NCBI GenBank assembly: GCA_016350165.1
Contig: CP066225.1
Location: 3,224,001-3,288,000 of the forward strand
Source of the DNA: Planctomycetota bacterium
GTDB lineage: Bacteria > Planctomycetota > Phycisphaerae > Phycisphaerales > Phycisphaeraceae
Direction: 5' to 3'
DNA length: 64,000 bases
Shown here: one piece after another, positions 9,439 through 16,800 of the stretch
How positions within the stretch are numbered: the first letter of the stretch is position 1
How the letters are laid out: each line of letters opens with the position of its first letter
Notes under the pieces: generated by a model
Databases searched by the model: none
Seen by the model: the letters and a program-made list of their open reading frames with translations, nothing else
Told to the model about the DNA's origin: nothing
Translations under genes and position numbers: made by a program

Positions 9439-11451
9439 ATGAGCAATCAGCATGATGATCTTAGAAATACACGGGGTGTGGTCAGCTCAGTCAAAGGACG
9501 TATGAGCTTAATCTCAGTCGCACGCATGAGTTATATCTTCTGGATTTGGCTCGCGCTCGTCTGCGTCATCCTCATTACCATCAGCAAAACCACCGGTTGG
9601 ATGGCGGAATACATCAGCTACTGGATGGGTGCCGCAATGGTCCTCGCTTTTGCCGCCCTCGCCATCGGTTTAGGCCTCCTATTCCATGGCCGCATCGATG
9701 ATCGTAACAGCGCTAAAAAAATTGATAACCACATGGGCACCAAGGACTTATTCCTCACCGCCCATGAACTCAGCGAAAAGCAGAAGCAGCAGAAAGACAA
9801 CCGCGTCTTCGCATTCTTCCCTCTCGTCGTCAAAGATGCAGAGATGAGTGCAAACGAAGTTCGCGCCGATCAGGTCGTCCCGCTCGATCCATGGAACAAG
9901 AGCGTCAAGTCAGGCTTCATGGGCTGTGCCCTCGTCCTCGCTGTCGCCTTAGTCCCGCAGTTCGACCTCCTTGGTGAGCAAGCAATTACAGAAAAAGTTG
10001 CGCAGCAGGAAAAAGAACTCAAACAGGAAGTCAAAAAAGCAGAACGCCGTGAACGCGAGCTCGCTCAAAAGAAACTCGAAGACGCACTCAGTGAATCAAC
10101 CCTCGCAAAACTGCAGGCCCTTCAGATCGACCTCGAAGGCCTAAAACCCTCTGAACGCGAGAAAAACCGCCAAAAGATCGCAAAACACCAAGCCGTTCTC
10201 GATCAGGAATGGAAAGAGCTCAAAAAAGCCAACGCCAAATCACTCCGCAACAGCGGCAAACACTTCGGCGGCAAAATGAACAAAGAAATGGCCGCCATGC
10301 TCAAAGAGCTCGACAACGGCAACGCCGCTCCAGTCGAAGCTGAATTCGAGAAAATGGCCAACCTCGCCAAACAAATACAAAGCGAAAAAGACCCAATCCA
10401 GCAACAGAAAATGAAAGATGATCTGAAGAAAAAGATCACACAAATGAGCATGGTCATGAAGCGCAGCGGCAGCAACACCGCCCCAATCCAAAAAGCGCTC
10501 CAAAAAGCCATGAACAATATCAACCAATCCGACAAGCCCGGCATGCAAAATTCTGCCATGCAGGCGCTCGCAAAACAACTTGGTCTAAGTGCCCGTGAAA
10601 CCAAGGCTTTACAACAGCGCATGAACGATATGAATGCCATCAAACAGGCCATGAAAACCGCACAACTTGCGCAACAGGCGAACCAAAAACAAAACCTCAA
10701 CGGCCAACAAATGGCCCAGCAATCAAAAGCCAACCAACAAACCCAAAAACAAGGCGCACAAGGTCAAAAGCAAGGCCAAAAACAGGGCCAGCAGGGTCAG
10801 CAACAAGGTCAAAAACAAGCTTCATCTCAGCAGCAACAGGGCCAAAAACAAGGTCAAGGACAGAAGCAAGGTCAGGGTCAAAGCCAAGGTCAGAGCCAAA
10901 GCCAAGCGAGTGCTAAAAGCGGTTCGGGGCAGGGACAAAAATCGGGTCAAAGTGGTAGTAGTGGTGGAAGTAAGCCGGGTAATAGCAGGAGCATAAGTAA
11001 CGGAAGCAAGAGTGCGGCGCAGTGTCAGGCGGCGCTGAAAAATTATGCGAAGTGGTACCACGATCAGTTGAAATTCTCGAACTGTAAATCGTGTGGCGGT
11101 TCAGGTTGTTCATCATGCGGCGGATCAGGTTCAGGTGGGGGTATGAAGGGGCCGGGCCGCGGCGCAGGCGGGCTTGCACCGAAGGACCCGACTGCGAAGA
11201 CGAACATGAAACAGGAAATGGATGTGTCGCCGTTTGTTAAGGGGCGCATTTTGCACAGTGAGAAGACGAATGAAGAAGCGCCGATTGGTGAGGTAATCAA
11301 GTCGTATCGTCCTGCTGCATCGGATGTTATGCAGGATGTGAGTGAAGCGATTGATCGCCAGGATATTCCGCCAGGGTATGAAGGCGCGATTACGAATTAC
11401 TTTAAGGATATGGAAGAAGACGAAAAGGAACAGAGTGGCGGGGGTAACTAA
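9439..11451 (+). CDS. Membrane coiled-coil protein with Gln/Gly-rich region and DnaJ-like Cys motif
   Basis: Large membrane protein of 670 residues, function unknown. ATG 9439 (AGG nine bases upstream) is preferred to GTG 9400. Two membrane helices near the N-terminus and a third at about residue 165 are followed by a Lys/Glu/Gln coiled coil (about 185-410), a Gln/Gly/Lys tract of tandem GQKQ-type repeats, and a Cys cluster CKSCGGSGCSSCGGSG resembling a DnaJ zinc repeat. The layout recalls DUF4175-type proteins found near MoxR/DUF58/BatA genes, which lie 9 kb downstream, but I cannot confirm that family. Codon use changes abruptly inside the Gln tract near 10.9 kb, from C-ending to G/T-rich codons. 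Confidence 0.75.
   Translation: MSNQHDDLRNTRGVVSSVKGRMSLISVARMSYIFWIWLALVCVILITISKTTGWMAEYISYWMGAAMVLAFAALAIGLGLLFHGRIDDRNSAKKIDNHMGTKDLFLTAHELSEKQKQQKDNRVFAFFPLVVKDAEMSANEVRADQVVPLDPWNKSVKSGFMGCALVLAVALVPQFDLLGEQAITEKVAQQEKELKQEVKKAERRERELAQKKLEDALSESTLAKLQALQIDLEGLKPSEREKNRQKIAKHQAVLDQEWKELKKANAKSLRNSGKHFGGKMNKEMAAMLKELDNGNAAPVEAEFEKMANLAKQIQSEKDPIQQQKMKDDLKKKITQMSMVMKRSGSNTAPIQKALQKAMNNINQSDKPGMQNSAMQALAKQLGLSARETKALQQRMNDMNAIKQAMKTAQLAQQANQKQNLNGQQMAQQSKANQQTQKQGAQGQKQGQKQGQQGQQQGQKQASSQQQQGQKQGQGQKQGQGQSQGQSQSQASAKSGSGQGQKSGQSGSSGGSKPGNSRSISNGSKSAAQCQAALKNYAKWYHDQLKFSNCKSCGGSGCSSCGGSGSGGGMKGPGRGAGGLAPKDPTAKTNMKQEMDVSPFVKGRILHSEKTNEEAPIGEVIKSYRPAASDVMQDVSEAIDRQDIPPGYEGAITNYFKDMEEDEKEQSGGGN
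10737..10970 (+). repeat. Tandem Gln/Gly codon repeat inside a gene
   Basis: Imperfect repeats of CAAGGTCAAAAG-type units encoding GQKQ, continuing into GQSQ and SGQ units. Strand composition switches here. Confidence 0.7.
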
Positions 11452-11458
11452 CCGTTAG
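11448..11458. repeat. Short CTAA/TTAG palindrome containing stop codon
   Basis: CTAACCGTTAG, five-base arms around one base, with the TAA stop of the upstream gene inside. It is shorter than the 15-bp family. Confidence 0.35.
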
Positions 11459-11763
11459 ATAGACGCGATCGGGGTGGCCAAGTTTTTGGGTGCAGTGATG
11501 GGTTGGATGATGAGTTGGGTGATGAGTTGGGTGTTGGGTTAGAGTGATGAGTTAGAGTGGTGGTGTAGAGTATTTGGGCGGGGTGGTGAGACGGGGTGAT
11601 GAGGGTGTTGGGTTTTGTGGGGTGATGGGCGTGGGAGTATGGATTGGGGTGTTGGCGTTGATGTGGAAGTGAGGCTTGGGCGGTCCGTAGGCTACGGTTA
11701 ATGAATAACAGTCATAGGGGTTTTATGGGGCTGGTGATCTTTGATTGCAGATTTGGGTGATTT

Positions 11764-11786
11764 GTTTCACTTAAACGTATCGTTGG
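11764..11786 (+). repeat. GTTTCACT-type 23-bp repeat, copy a
   Basis: GTTTCACT, TAAA, then CGTATCGTTGG. Same order as the copies at 13700 and 13748. Confidence 0.65.
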
Positions 11787-11935
11787 TTGCTGTGGGAGTA
11801 GGGTGAAGGGGGGAAGGGTTGTGAGAGTTGTGGAGGTGGGTGTTTGGGAGTGGGGGTTCTGGCAATTTTTGGTTGCTGGAGTTGGTGATGTGTTTCGCTG
11901 GTGCGTGCTGTTTTGTGTGGCTGATTGTTTTTGTT

Positions 11936-11958
11936 GTTGCACTTAAACGTGTTGTTGG
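11936..11958 (+). repeat. GTTTCACT-type 23-bp repeat, copy b (diverged)
   Basis: GTTGCACT, TAAA, then CGTGTTGTTGG; differs from copy a at three positions. Confidence 0.55.
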
Positions 11959-12040
11959 AAATGGTGGGGTGAGTGGTTCAAGAGGGGAGTTGGGATGAAA
12001 TGAGTTGGGGCAAGGCGTTGGGGTATGAGGTGCGACTGCA

Positions 12041-12208
12041 ATGGAAATTGGCGTTTTCATAGCTCTGATTGTGTTGGGGGTGATGTTTGTGAGCGGGGTG
12101 GTGTTGGTGGGGTTGTGGTACCGGTCGCGGGGCGGGGGAGAGGAAGGAATGGGGAGCCGGGAGGTGCGGGTATTTGGTGAAGGGGTTGAGCGAACTGAAA
12201 TGCCCTGA
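12041..12208 (+). CDS. Possible small single-pass membrane protein
   Basis: Open frame of 55 residues from ATG 12041, with GAGG about ten bases upstream. Residues 4-27 are a hydrophobic helix (GVFIALIVLGVMF...) followed by a basic, Gly-rich tail. It overlaps the next small frame by 32 bases. No family recognised; G/T-rich sequence makes open frames easy by chance. Confidence 0.3.
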   Translation: MEIGVFIALIVLGVMFVSGVVLVGLWYRSRGGGEEGMGSREVRVFGEGVERTEMP

Positions 12209-12323
12209 ATGTGGGGCTGACTTACGAAAAGTTGGGATCAGGAAAAAAGAGGGTGAGAAGCGGTGGATGTTGGTTTGGGGGTGGGTGCTGATTGTTCTTT
12301 CATTGCTTGGCGTGTTGTCATAA
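12177..12323 (+). CDS. Possible small zinc-ribbon membrane protein
   Basis: Open frame of 48 residues from GTG 12177 (or TTG 12186). It has one CxxC knuckle in KCPECGADLRK and a C-terminal hydrophobic helix (VWGWVLIVLSLLGVLS). CPECGADL is typical of half zinc ribbons in short membrane proteins, which is why I list it. No close SD at the GTG. Confidence 0.38.
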   Translation: MKGLSELKCPECGADLRKVGIRKKEGEKRWMLVWGWVLIVLSLLGVLS

Positions 12324-12397
12324 TGAGAGGATGAAGGGCGTTAGATGCTTTGCTTTGGCGAGGCAATATGACGTATGGGTAACTAAAAAAATAATAA

Positions 12398-12412
12398 CTA
12401 ATCGTTGATTAG
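12398..12412. repeat. CTAA-N7-TTAG palindrome, upstream of binding protein
   Basis: CTAATCGTTGATTAG, six-base arms; lies 38 bases before the binding-protein start. The identical sequence recurs at 13884. Confidence 0.65.
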
Positions 12413-12450
12413 ATGGTTTGCTTGTGTTTATTGAATGAGGAAAAATTGTG

Positions 12451-13626
12451 ATGAGAATTGCAAAGAAGTTGAGTGTTGTAACGGGCTTGGTTGTTGGGGC
12501 TGCGATGTTTGGTTTGGCTGGTTGTGGTGATGGTGGGAGCGTGCAGGGGAAGAGCGATGATGCGAAAGCTAAAGAGGGGAAGGGTGAGGTTGTTGTTTAT
12601 TGTGCGCATGACTCTATTTTTTCAGAGGGGATTTTGGATGCGTTTGAAGAGAAGACGGGGATTGATGTTAAGGTGAAATTTGATACGGAAGCGACGAAGT
12701 CGTTGGGGCTGACGGAGCTTTTGATTGCTGAGAAGGATCATCCGAAGGCGGATGTGTTTTGGAATAATCAGTTATTGGGGACGGCGGATCTTGCGTCTAA
12801 GGGTGTGTTAGAGAGTTATAAGGGTGAGGGTTGGAAGCGTATGCCTGAAGGGTTGAAGGATAAAGATGGTTTGTATACGGGGTTTGCGGGGCGGATGAGG
12901 GTAACGATTTATAATACGAATAAATGGAAGAGCGGGGCTAATACGTTAAAGGTTGGCGGGATTAGTAGAATTAGCTCTGAGGATTATTGGGTGAAGAAAG
13001 GGGCGATAGCGAAGCCTTTGTATGGTACGACGCTGAGTCATTATGCTGTGATGTGGGATATTATGGGTGAAAATAGTGTGAAGCAATGGCACAACGATTG
13101 GCGCGAGCGCGGGGTCGTTGAGAAAGGTGGGAACTCAACAGTGAAGAATCTTGTTGCGGAAAATGTGTGCCAGTGGGGTTATACGGATACAGATGATTTT
13201 TATGTTGCGAAGGATGCGGGCAAGTCGGTGGGGATGTATCCAGTATGGGTCTATAGCAATGAAACTGATTATTCGAAGATGCATGCTGAGATTATTAATG
13301 GAGTATGGACATTGAAAGCAATGCAGCCAACGGTTGGGTTTAAGCGATGGACGATTTGTATTCCGAATACGGTGGGGCTTGTTAAGGGTGCGAAGAACGA
13401 TGCGAATGCGAAGTTGTTGATTGATTATTTGCTGAGTGAAGAGGTGGAGTTAGCGTTGGCGGCTTCGAAGGCGCGGCAGATTCCTTTGGGGGATGTGGAT
13501 GAGTCGAAGCTGAGCGATGAGGTGAAGCAGTTGAAGGCATGGGCGAAGGATGCTTATCCGATTGCTGATTTGCTGGAGGAGAGGAATGCGGCGCTTCAGT
13601 GGTTGAAGGAGAAGTATTTGAATTAG
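12451..13626 (+). CDS. ABC transporter substrate-binding lipoprotein, iron(III)-type family
   Basis: Extracytoplasmic solute receptor of 391 residues. The signal ends GLAGC, so a lipoprotein. The fold opens GEVVVYCAHDSIFSEGILDAF and shows TEATKSLGLTELL and HPKADVFW, matching the AfuA/FbpA-type family that binds Fe3+ or, in relatives, thiamine or 2-aminoethylphosphonate. Ligand choice within the family is not certain from sequence. GTG 12448 is an equal alternative start; GAGG precedes both. The permease and ATPase follow, so the three make an importer. The gap to the permease is 286 bases and carries repeats. Confidence 0.85.
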   Translation: MRIAKKLSVVTGLVVGAAMFGLAGCGDGGSVQGKSDDAKAKEGKGEVVVYCAHDSIFSEGILDAFEEKTGIDVKVKFDTEATKSLGLTELLIAEKDHPKADVFWNNQLLGTADLASKGVLESYKGEGWKRMPEGLKDKDGLYTGFAGRMRVTIYNTNKWKSGANTLKVGGISRISSEDYWVKKGAIAKPLYGTTLSHYAVMWDIMGENSVKQWHNDWRERGVVEKGGNSTVKNLVAENVCQWGYTDTDDFYVAKDAGKSVGMYPVWVYSNETDYSKMHAEIINGVWTLKAMQPTVGFKRWTICIPNTVGLVKGAKNDANAKLLIDYLLSEEVELALAASKARQIPLGDVDESKLSDEVKQLKAWAKDAYPIADLLEERNAALQWLKEKYLN

Positions 13627-13699
13627 TTTTTTAGTGCTAGGGACTAGTGCTAGTGCTAGGAGAGGTGGTGGAGGTGTGAGGCTTGGGGTGTGGTGATAT

Positions 13700-13722
13700 G
13701 TTTCACTACAGCGTATCGTTGG
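13700..13722 (+). repeat. GTTTCACT-type 23-bp repeat, copy c
   Basis: GTTTCACT, ACAG, then CGTATCGTTGG. Confidence 0.65.
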
Positions 13723-13747
13723 TAGGCGAGGCGATAGTTGGTGAGAT

Positions 13748-13770
13748 GTTTTACTAAAGCGTATCGTTAG
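13748..13770 (+). repeat. GTTTCACT-type 23-bp repeat, copy d
   Basis: GTTTTACT, AAAG, then CGTATCGTTAG; starts 48 bases after copy c. Confidence 0.65.
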
Positions 13771-13821
13771 AAAATGGTGAGGGAGAAGGGGAGAAGGGGA
13801 GAAAGGGAGGGGTGGAGGAAG

Positions 13822-13855
13822 ACCGGCGGGCTGTCAGCCCGCGGCTATTGGCGTT
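13822..13855 (-). repeat. REP-like hairpin repeat, copy 2
   Basis: Stem GCGGGCT/AGCCCGC with GTC loop, followed by GGCTATTGGCG. Read on the minus strand it begins CCAATAGCCG like the copy at 50186. Confidence 0.65.
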
Positions 13856-13883
13856 GTAGGAGTGATGTTGGTTGTAAGTTTGT

Positions 13884-13898
13884 CTAATCGTTGATTAG
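13884..13898. repeat. CTAA-N7-TTAG palindrome before permease
   Basis: CTAATCGTTGATTAG, identical to 12398; ends 14 bases before the permease GTG, overlapping the ribosome-site region. Confidence 0.65.
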
Positions 13899-13912
13899 GA
13901 GTTTTTTGTAGC

Positions 13913-15580
13913 GTGAGTTTTTGGCAGGCGATGATGTGGAGCGGGGGACGAGCGGTGGTGGTGGGCCTGCTGGCTGTGGTTGTGGGTGTGGGGGTTGCGC
14001 GTGTGTTGAAGTGGGTGTTAAATAATTGTGGATTGCGGAATTCGGATTGCGGAATGAAGATGAGGAGAGGAGGGTGTGAGGGAGTGAGAGTTTCCGGCGA
14101 TCACGGATCGCCGGCTATTGGAGTTGGGGGAGATGCGATTAAAGAAAATATGGGGAGTATGAGAGGGGGGAGATTGCAGTGGTTGATTAGACGAGTGGGG
14201 ATGTTGGGATTGGTTTGTTTATTGGTGGGTGGGGTGGTTGGGCCGATGGGGTTGCCTAGCTTGGTGGTGGGGTATGCTTGGGGGGATATGGGTGTGAGTT
14301 TGGTGAGGCATCCGGGTTGGAATGAGGTGCTTTATGGTGGGTTGTTGTTGGGGAGATATGGGGTGGTGAGCGGTTTTGTGATGTTGTTTGGGCCACGGGG
14401 CGGGACGAGTGAGGCGGGGGTTTGGTGTGGTGGATCTGTGGGTGGGATTAAAGGTTTGATGGTGAGGTGGAGTGATTGGTTGAGTCGGGGTGTGATTGCG
14501 TTTTGTGCGGTGTTTTTGCTGGTGTTTAGTGAGTTTGAGATTGCGAGTTTGTTGGGGAGGCCGACGTGGACGGTTTGGTTGTTTGATGCGCAGGTGGGTG
14601 GGTTGAATATTTTGAAGGCGCTGGTGAATGTGGTTTGGCCGTTGGGCGTGCAGGTTGTTGTGGTGGGCGGGTGTGCAGTTTGGTATTTGAGAAGAGAGGG
14701 AAGGCTGGGAGCGAATGACAATACGGATATGCGTAAAAAGAAAGTAGGGGTTGTGAGTTTGATGTTGGGTGGGATGTGGTGCTTGTTTGCTTTTGTTTTG
14801 GTGGTGGGGTTGCCTAGCTTTTATGTGATGAAGGATGCGGCTAAAGGTTTGGGGAGAGTGATTGGGGATGGACGATTTTGGGATGACCTTTGGTTTAGCG
14901 GGGTGTATGCGATGATCGGAACGGTGGGGGCGGTGTTGCTTCTGGTTGTGGTGAGAGGATTGGTTGGGAAGGTTTTGAGAAGTCGGATGAGTGGTGGTGG
15001 GGATGTGGTGATCGGTGTGGTGAGCGCGATGGGGTTGAGTGGTGGTTTGGTTGTTGGGTTATTGTTGGTGAATGGGAGATTGTGGTTTGAGAGATTGACG
15101 GGGAGTGAGTTTTTTAGTGGTACGACATTTGGCGAGTGGTTGTTAATAGGTGGGGGCTTGATGGTGGTGTTGTTGCCGATGGGATGGGTGCTTGGGCTAT
15201 TGGCGAGGGCGCGAAGGGACCGTCAGGCGGCGCATATTGCGAAGATGATGTGGCGCGGTGGTGATGACAGGGGTGTGCGGCGGTTTGGGATGCGTATGTG
15301 GTGGAAACGGAGTGGGAGCGTTTGGTATTGGGTTGGCGCGTATGTGTTTTTCCAGGGGTTTTTTGAATTGAGCGCGAGTGCGATCCTGTATCCGGCGGGC
15401 GGCACGCCTGCGGCTGTGAGGATGTACAATCTGATGCATTACGGTCAGAGTCAGGTGCTTAGCGCGATGGTGGTTTTGAGTGTTGTGGCTTGTGGTCTGG
15501 TGATGTTGTTTGGGAGGGGGATGGCGGCGTGGCTGATGTTTGAATGTTCGCGTAGTTGGTATCGAGGGGGCGTGCGATGA
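13913..15580 (+). CDS. ABC transporter permease, iron(III)-type (two fused permease halves)
   Basis: Integral membrane protein of 555 residues with about twelve hydrophobic helices, as expected for FbpB-type fused permeases. It partners the binding protein upstream and the ATPase downstream, whose ATG overlaps its stop (ATGA). GTG 13913 has GGAG eleven bases upstream. Residues about 40-85 are an unexpected low-complexity hydrophilic stretch: the DNA there holds two GGATTGCGGAAT-like copies and a REP-like hairpin (14092-14121) read in frame. The protein is extremely rich in Val, Gly, Leu and Trp, following the G/T-rich strand. Family assignment rests on context and helix pattern more than on conserved motifs. 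Confidence 0.72.
   Translation: MSFWQAMMWSGGRAVVVGLLAVVVGVGVARVLKWVLNNCGLRNSDCGMKMRRGGCEGVRVSGDHGSPAIGVGGDAIKENMGSMRGGRLQWLIRRVGMLGLVCLLVGGVVGPMGLPSLVVGYAWGDMGVSLVRHPGWNEVLYGGLLLGRYGVVSGFVMLFGPRGGTSEAGVWCGGSVGGIKGLMVRWSDWLSRGVIAFCAVFLLVFSEFEIASLLGRPTWTVWLFDAQVGGLNILKALVNVVWPLGVQVVVVGGCAVWYLRREGRLGANDNTDMRKKKVGVVSLMLGGMWCLFAFVLVVGLPSFYVMKDAAKGLGRVIGDGRFWDDLWFSGVYAMIGTVGAVLLLVVVRGLVGKVLRSRMSGGGDVVIGVVSAMGLSGGLVVGLLLVNGRLWFERLTGSEFFSGTTFGEWLLIGGGLMVVLLPMGWVLGLLARARRDRQAAHIAKMMWRGGDDRGVRRFGMRMWWKRSGSVWYWVGAYVFFQGFFELSASAILYPAGGTPAAVRMYNLMHYGQSQVLSAMVVLSVVACGLVMLFGRGMAAWLMFECSRSWYRGGVR
14092..14121 (-). repeat. REP-like hairpin repeat, copy 3, inside permease gene
   Basis: Stem CCGGCGAT (14094-14101)/ATCGCCGG (14107-14114), five-base loop, followed by CTATTGG. 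It lies in frame in the permease coding sequence. Confidence 0.65.
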
Positions 15581-16704
15581 AAGAAGTTGTTATGGGTAAA
15601 GATGAAGCGAAGCGGATTTGGCGGCTTGATGAAGTTTGGAAGGGCAAGGGGGATGGCGCGCGGTTGAAGGGTGTGAGTCTGGATGTGCGCGAGGGCGTGA
15701 CGGCGGTGGTGGGGTGTTCGGGTGCTGGGAAGAGCACGCTGCTGAATTTGCTGGTTGGTTTTGAGCAGGTTGATGGTGGGAAAGTTTTAGGATGTGGTGG
15801 AGATGAAAAGAAGGTTGGTTTTTTGGGGAGGTTGTTTGGTAGGCGAAATAAAGGGGGGATGGTTGGTTGGGCACCGCAGGGTGGCGGGTTGTGGAGTGGA
15901 ATGACGGTGCGGGGTCATTTGGAGGCGGTGTTGCCTTGGAGTTGTTATGCGTTTGTGCCGGTTGGTGATGGTGGTAGAGAGATTGTGGATTTGAGTGGGC
16001 GGGATAAGGGTGAGGTTGTTGGGTTGTGGCTGAAGTCGTTTGGTTTGGAGGCGTTGGCGGATCGTGTTGTGGGTCGGTTGTCGGGAGGAGAGCGGGCGCG
16101 GTTGAGTGTGGTGAGGGCGCTTGGGATGTGTAGTGGATTGGATTGGGGCGGGATGCATAGGGAGCCGGGGATTGTGGTGTTGGATGAGCCTTTGGTGAGT
16201 GTTGGGAAGGGGGATGCGCGGGGGTATTGGGAAGTGATACGGCGGTGGCGGGGGGTGACGGGTGGAAATGTGGTTTTTTCGACACATTTTCCGGAATTGG
16301 TGATACGAGAGGCGGATTGGATCGTCTGTATAGAGGATGGGGAAGTTGTTTGGGAGGGAGAGGTTATGGAGCTGTATGAAAGGCCTGTGAGTGAGAAGTT
16401 GGGGGCGTATTTGGGGGAATTGAACTGGTTTGAGGCGGGGGAGATGGGGGTTGGTGAAGAAGGAGGGAGAGGGGTGAGGCCTGAGAAACTTCGGGTTGAG
16501 GTTGTTGAGGGAGAAGGTGGGGATGAGTTGGGGTGGATTGTGGTGAGTAGTGAGCGGGTGGGTGCTGTGGTGGAGACGGTGGTGAGGTTGAGTGGGGGTG
16601 AGCAGAAACGGCTGCTGCATGTTGGGGAAGTGTTGGAGGTGGGCGCGACTGTGAGGGTGTTTGTGGTGGATCATTGTGAGATGCAGGTTAAGGCTTGTAT
16701 CTAA
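15577..16704 (+). CDS. ABC transporter ATPase subunit
   Basis: Cytoplasmic ATPase of 375 residues that powers the importer. Motifs: Walker A GCSGAGKS, Q-loop WAPQGGGLW, signature LSGGERARL, Walker B IVVLDEP, and switch His in FSTHFPE. The last 100 residues are a beta-rich extension, as in FbpC/PotA-type ATPases. ATG 15577 overlaps the permease TGA (ATGA) with a GGGGG run upstream, so translation is coupled; the in-frame TTG 15556 is less likely. The signature to Walker B spacing is longer than usual, with about ten extra residues (GMCSGLDWGGMHREPG). Confidence 0.9.
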   Translation: MKEVVMGKDEAKRIWRLDEVWKGKGDGARLKGVSLDVREGVTAVVGCSGAGKSTLLNLLVGFEQVDGGKVLGCGGDEKKVGFLGRLFGRRNKGGMVGWAPQGGGLWSGMTVRGHLEAVLPWSCYAFVPVGDGGREIVDLSGRDKGEVVGLWLKSFGLEALADRVVGRLSGGERARLSVVRALGMCSGLDWGGMHREPGIVVLDEPLVSVGKGDARGYWEVIRRWRGVTGGNVVFSTHFPELVIREADWIVCIEDGEVVWEGEVMELYERPVSEKLGAYLGELNWFEAGEMGVGEEGGRGVRPEKLRVEVVEGEGGDELGWIVVSSERVGAVVETVVRLSGGEQKRLLHVGEVLEVGATVRVFVVDHCEMQVKACI

Positions 16705-16800
16705 CTGATGGATAGAAAATTTTCCGGCAAGGCTTAGTGAGTTTAAGTAAGATAATTGCGAATGATTTTTAAGTTGGATGAACAAGTGAAGCGGTTTGAG

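Larger units (their letters stand above)
11452..12040. other. G/T-rich intergenic region with repeats
   Basis: Very G/T-rich plus strand with runs of GGGTGATGAGTTGG-like sequence. Holds two copies of the GTTTCACT...CGTTGG repeat. No terminator with a T run is evident after the upstream gene. Confidence 0.5.
13627..13912. other. Repeat-rich spacer between binding protein and permease
   Basis: Holds direct TAGTGCTAG repeats (13632 on), two GTTTCACT-type repeats, one REP-like hairpin and one CTAATCGTTGATTAG palindrome. No gene. Confidence 0.6.

Noticed and set aside
10203-10733. 176-codon minus-strand frame inside the coiled-coil gene
   Set aside because: It mirrors the Lys/Gln/Ala coiled-coil codons and gives a Cys/Phe/Leu-rich product typical of antisense of such sequence.
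10800-11000. Skew change from C-rich to G-rich taken as the replication origin
   Set aside because: A second like-signed change occurs at 53.3 kb and an opposite one near 30 kb, the point lies inside a coding repeat, and I saw no cluster of DnaA-box-like sites or dnaA/dnaN genes.
15385-15420. Further REP-like hairpin in the permease 3' part (CCGGCGGGCGGC)
   Set aside because: Flanks do not match the family and the sequence encodes a plausible loop, so chance similarity is likelier.
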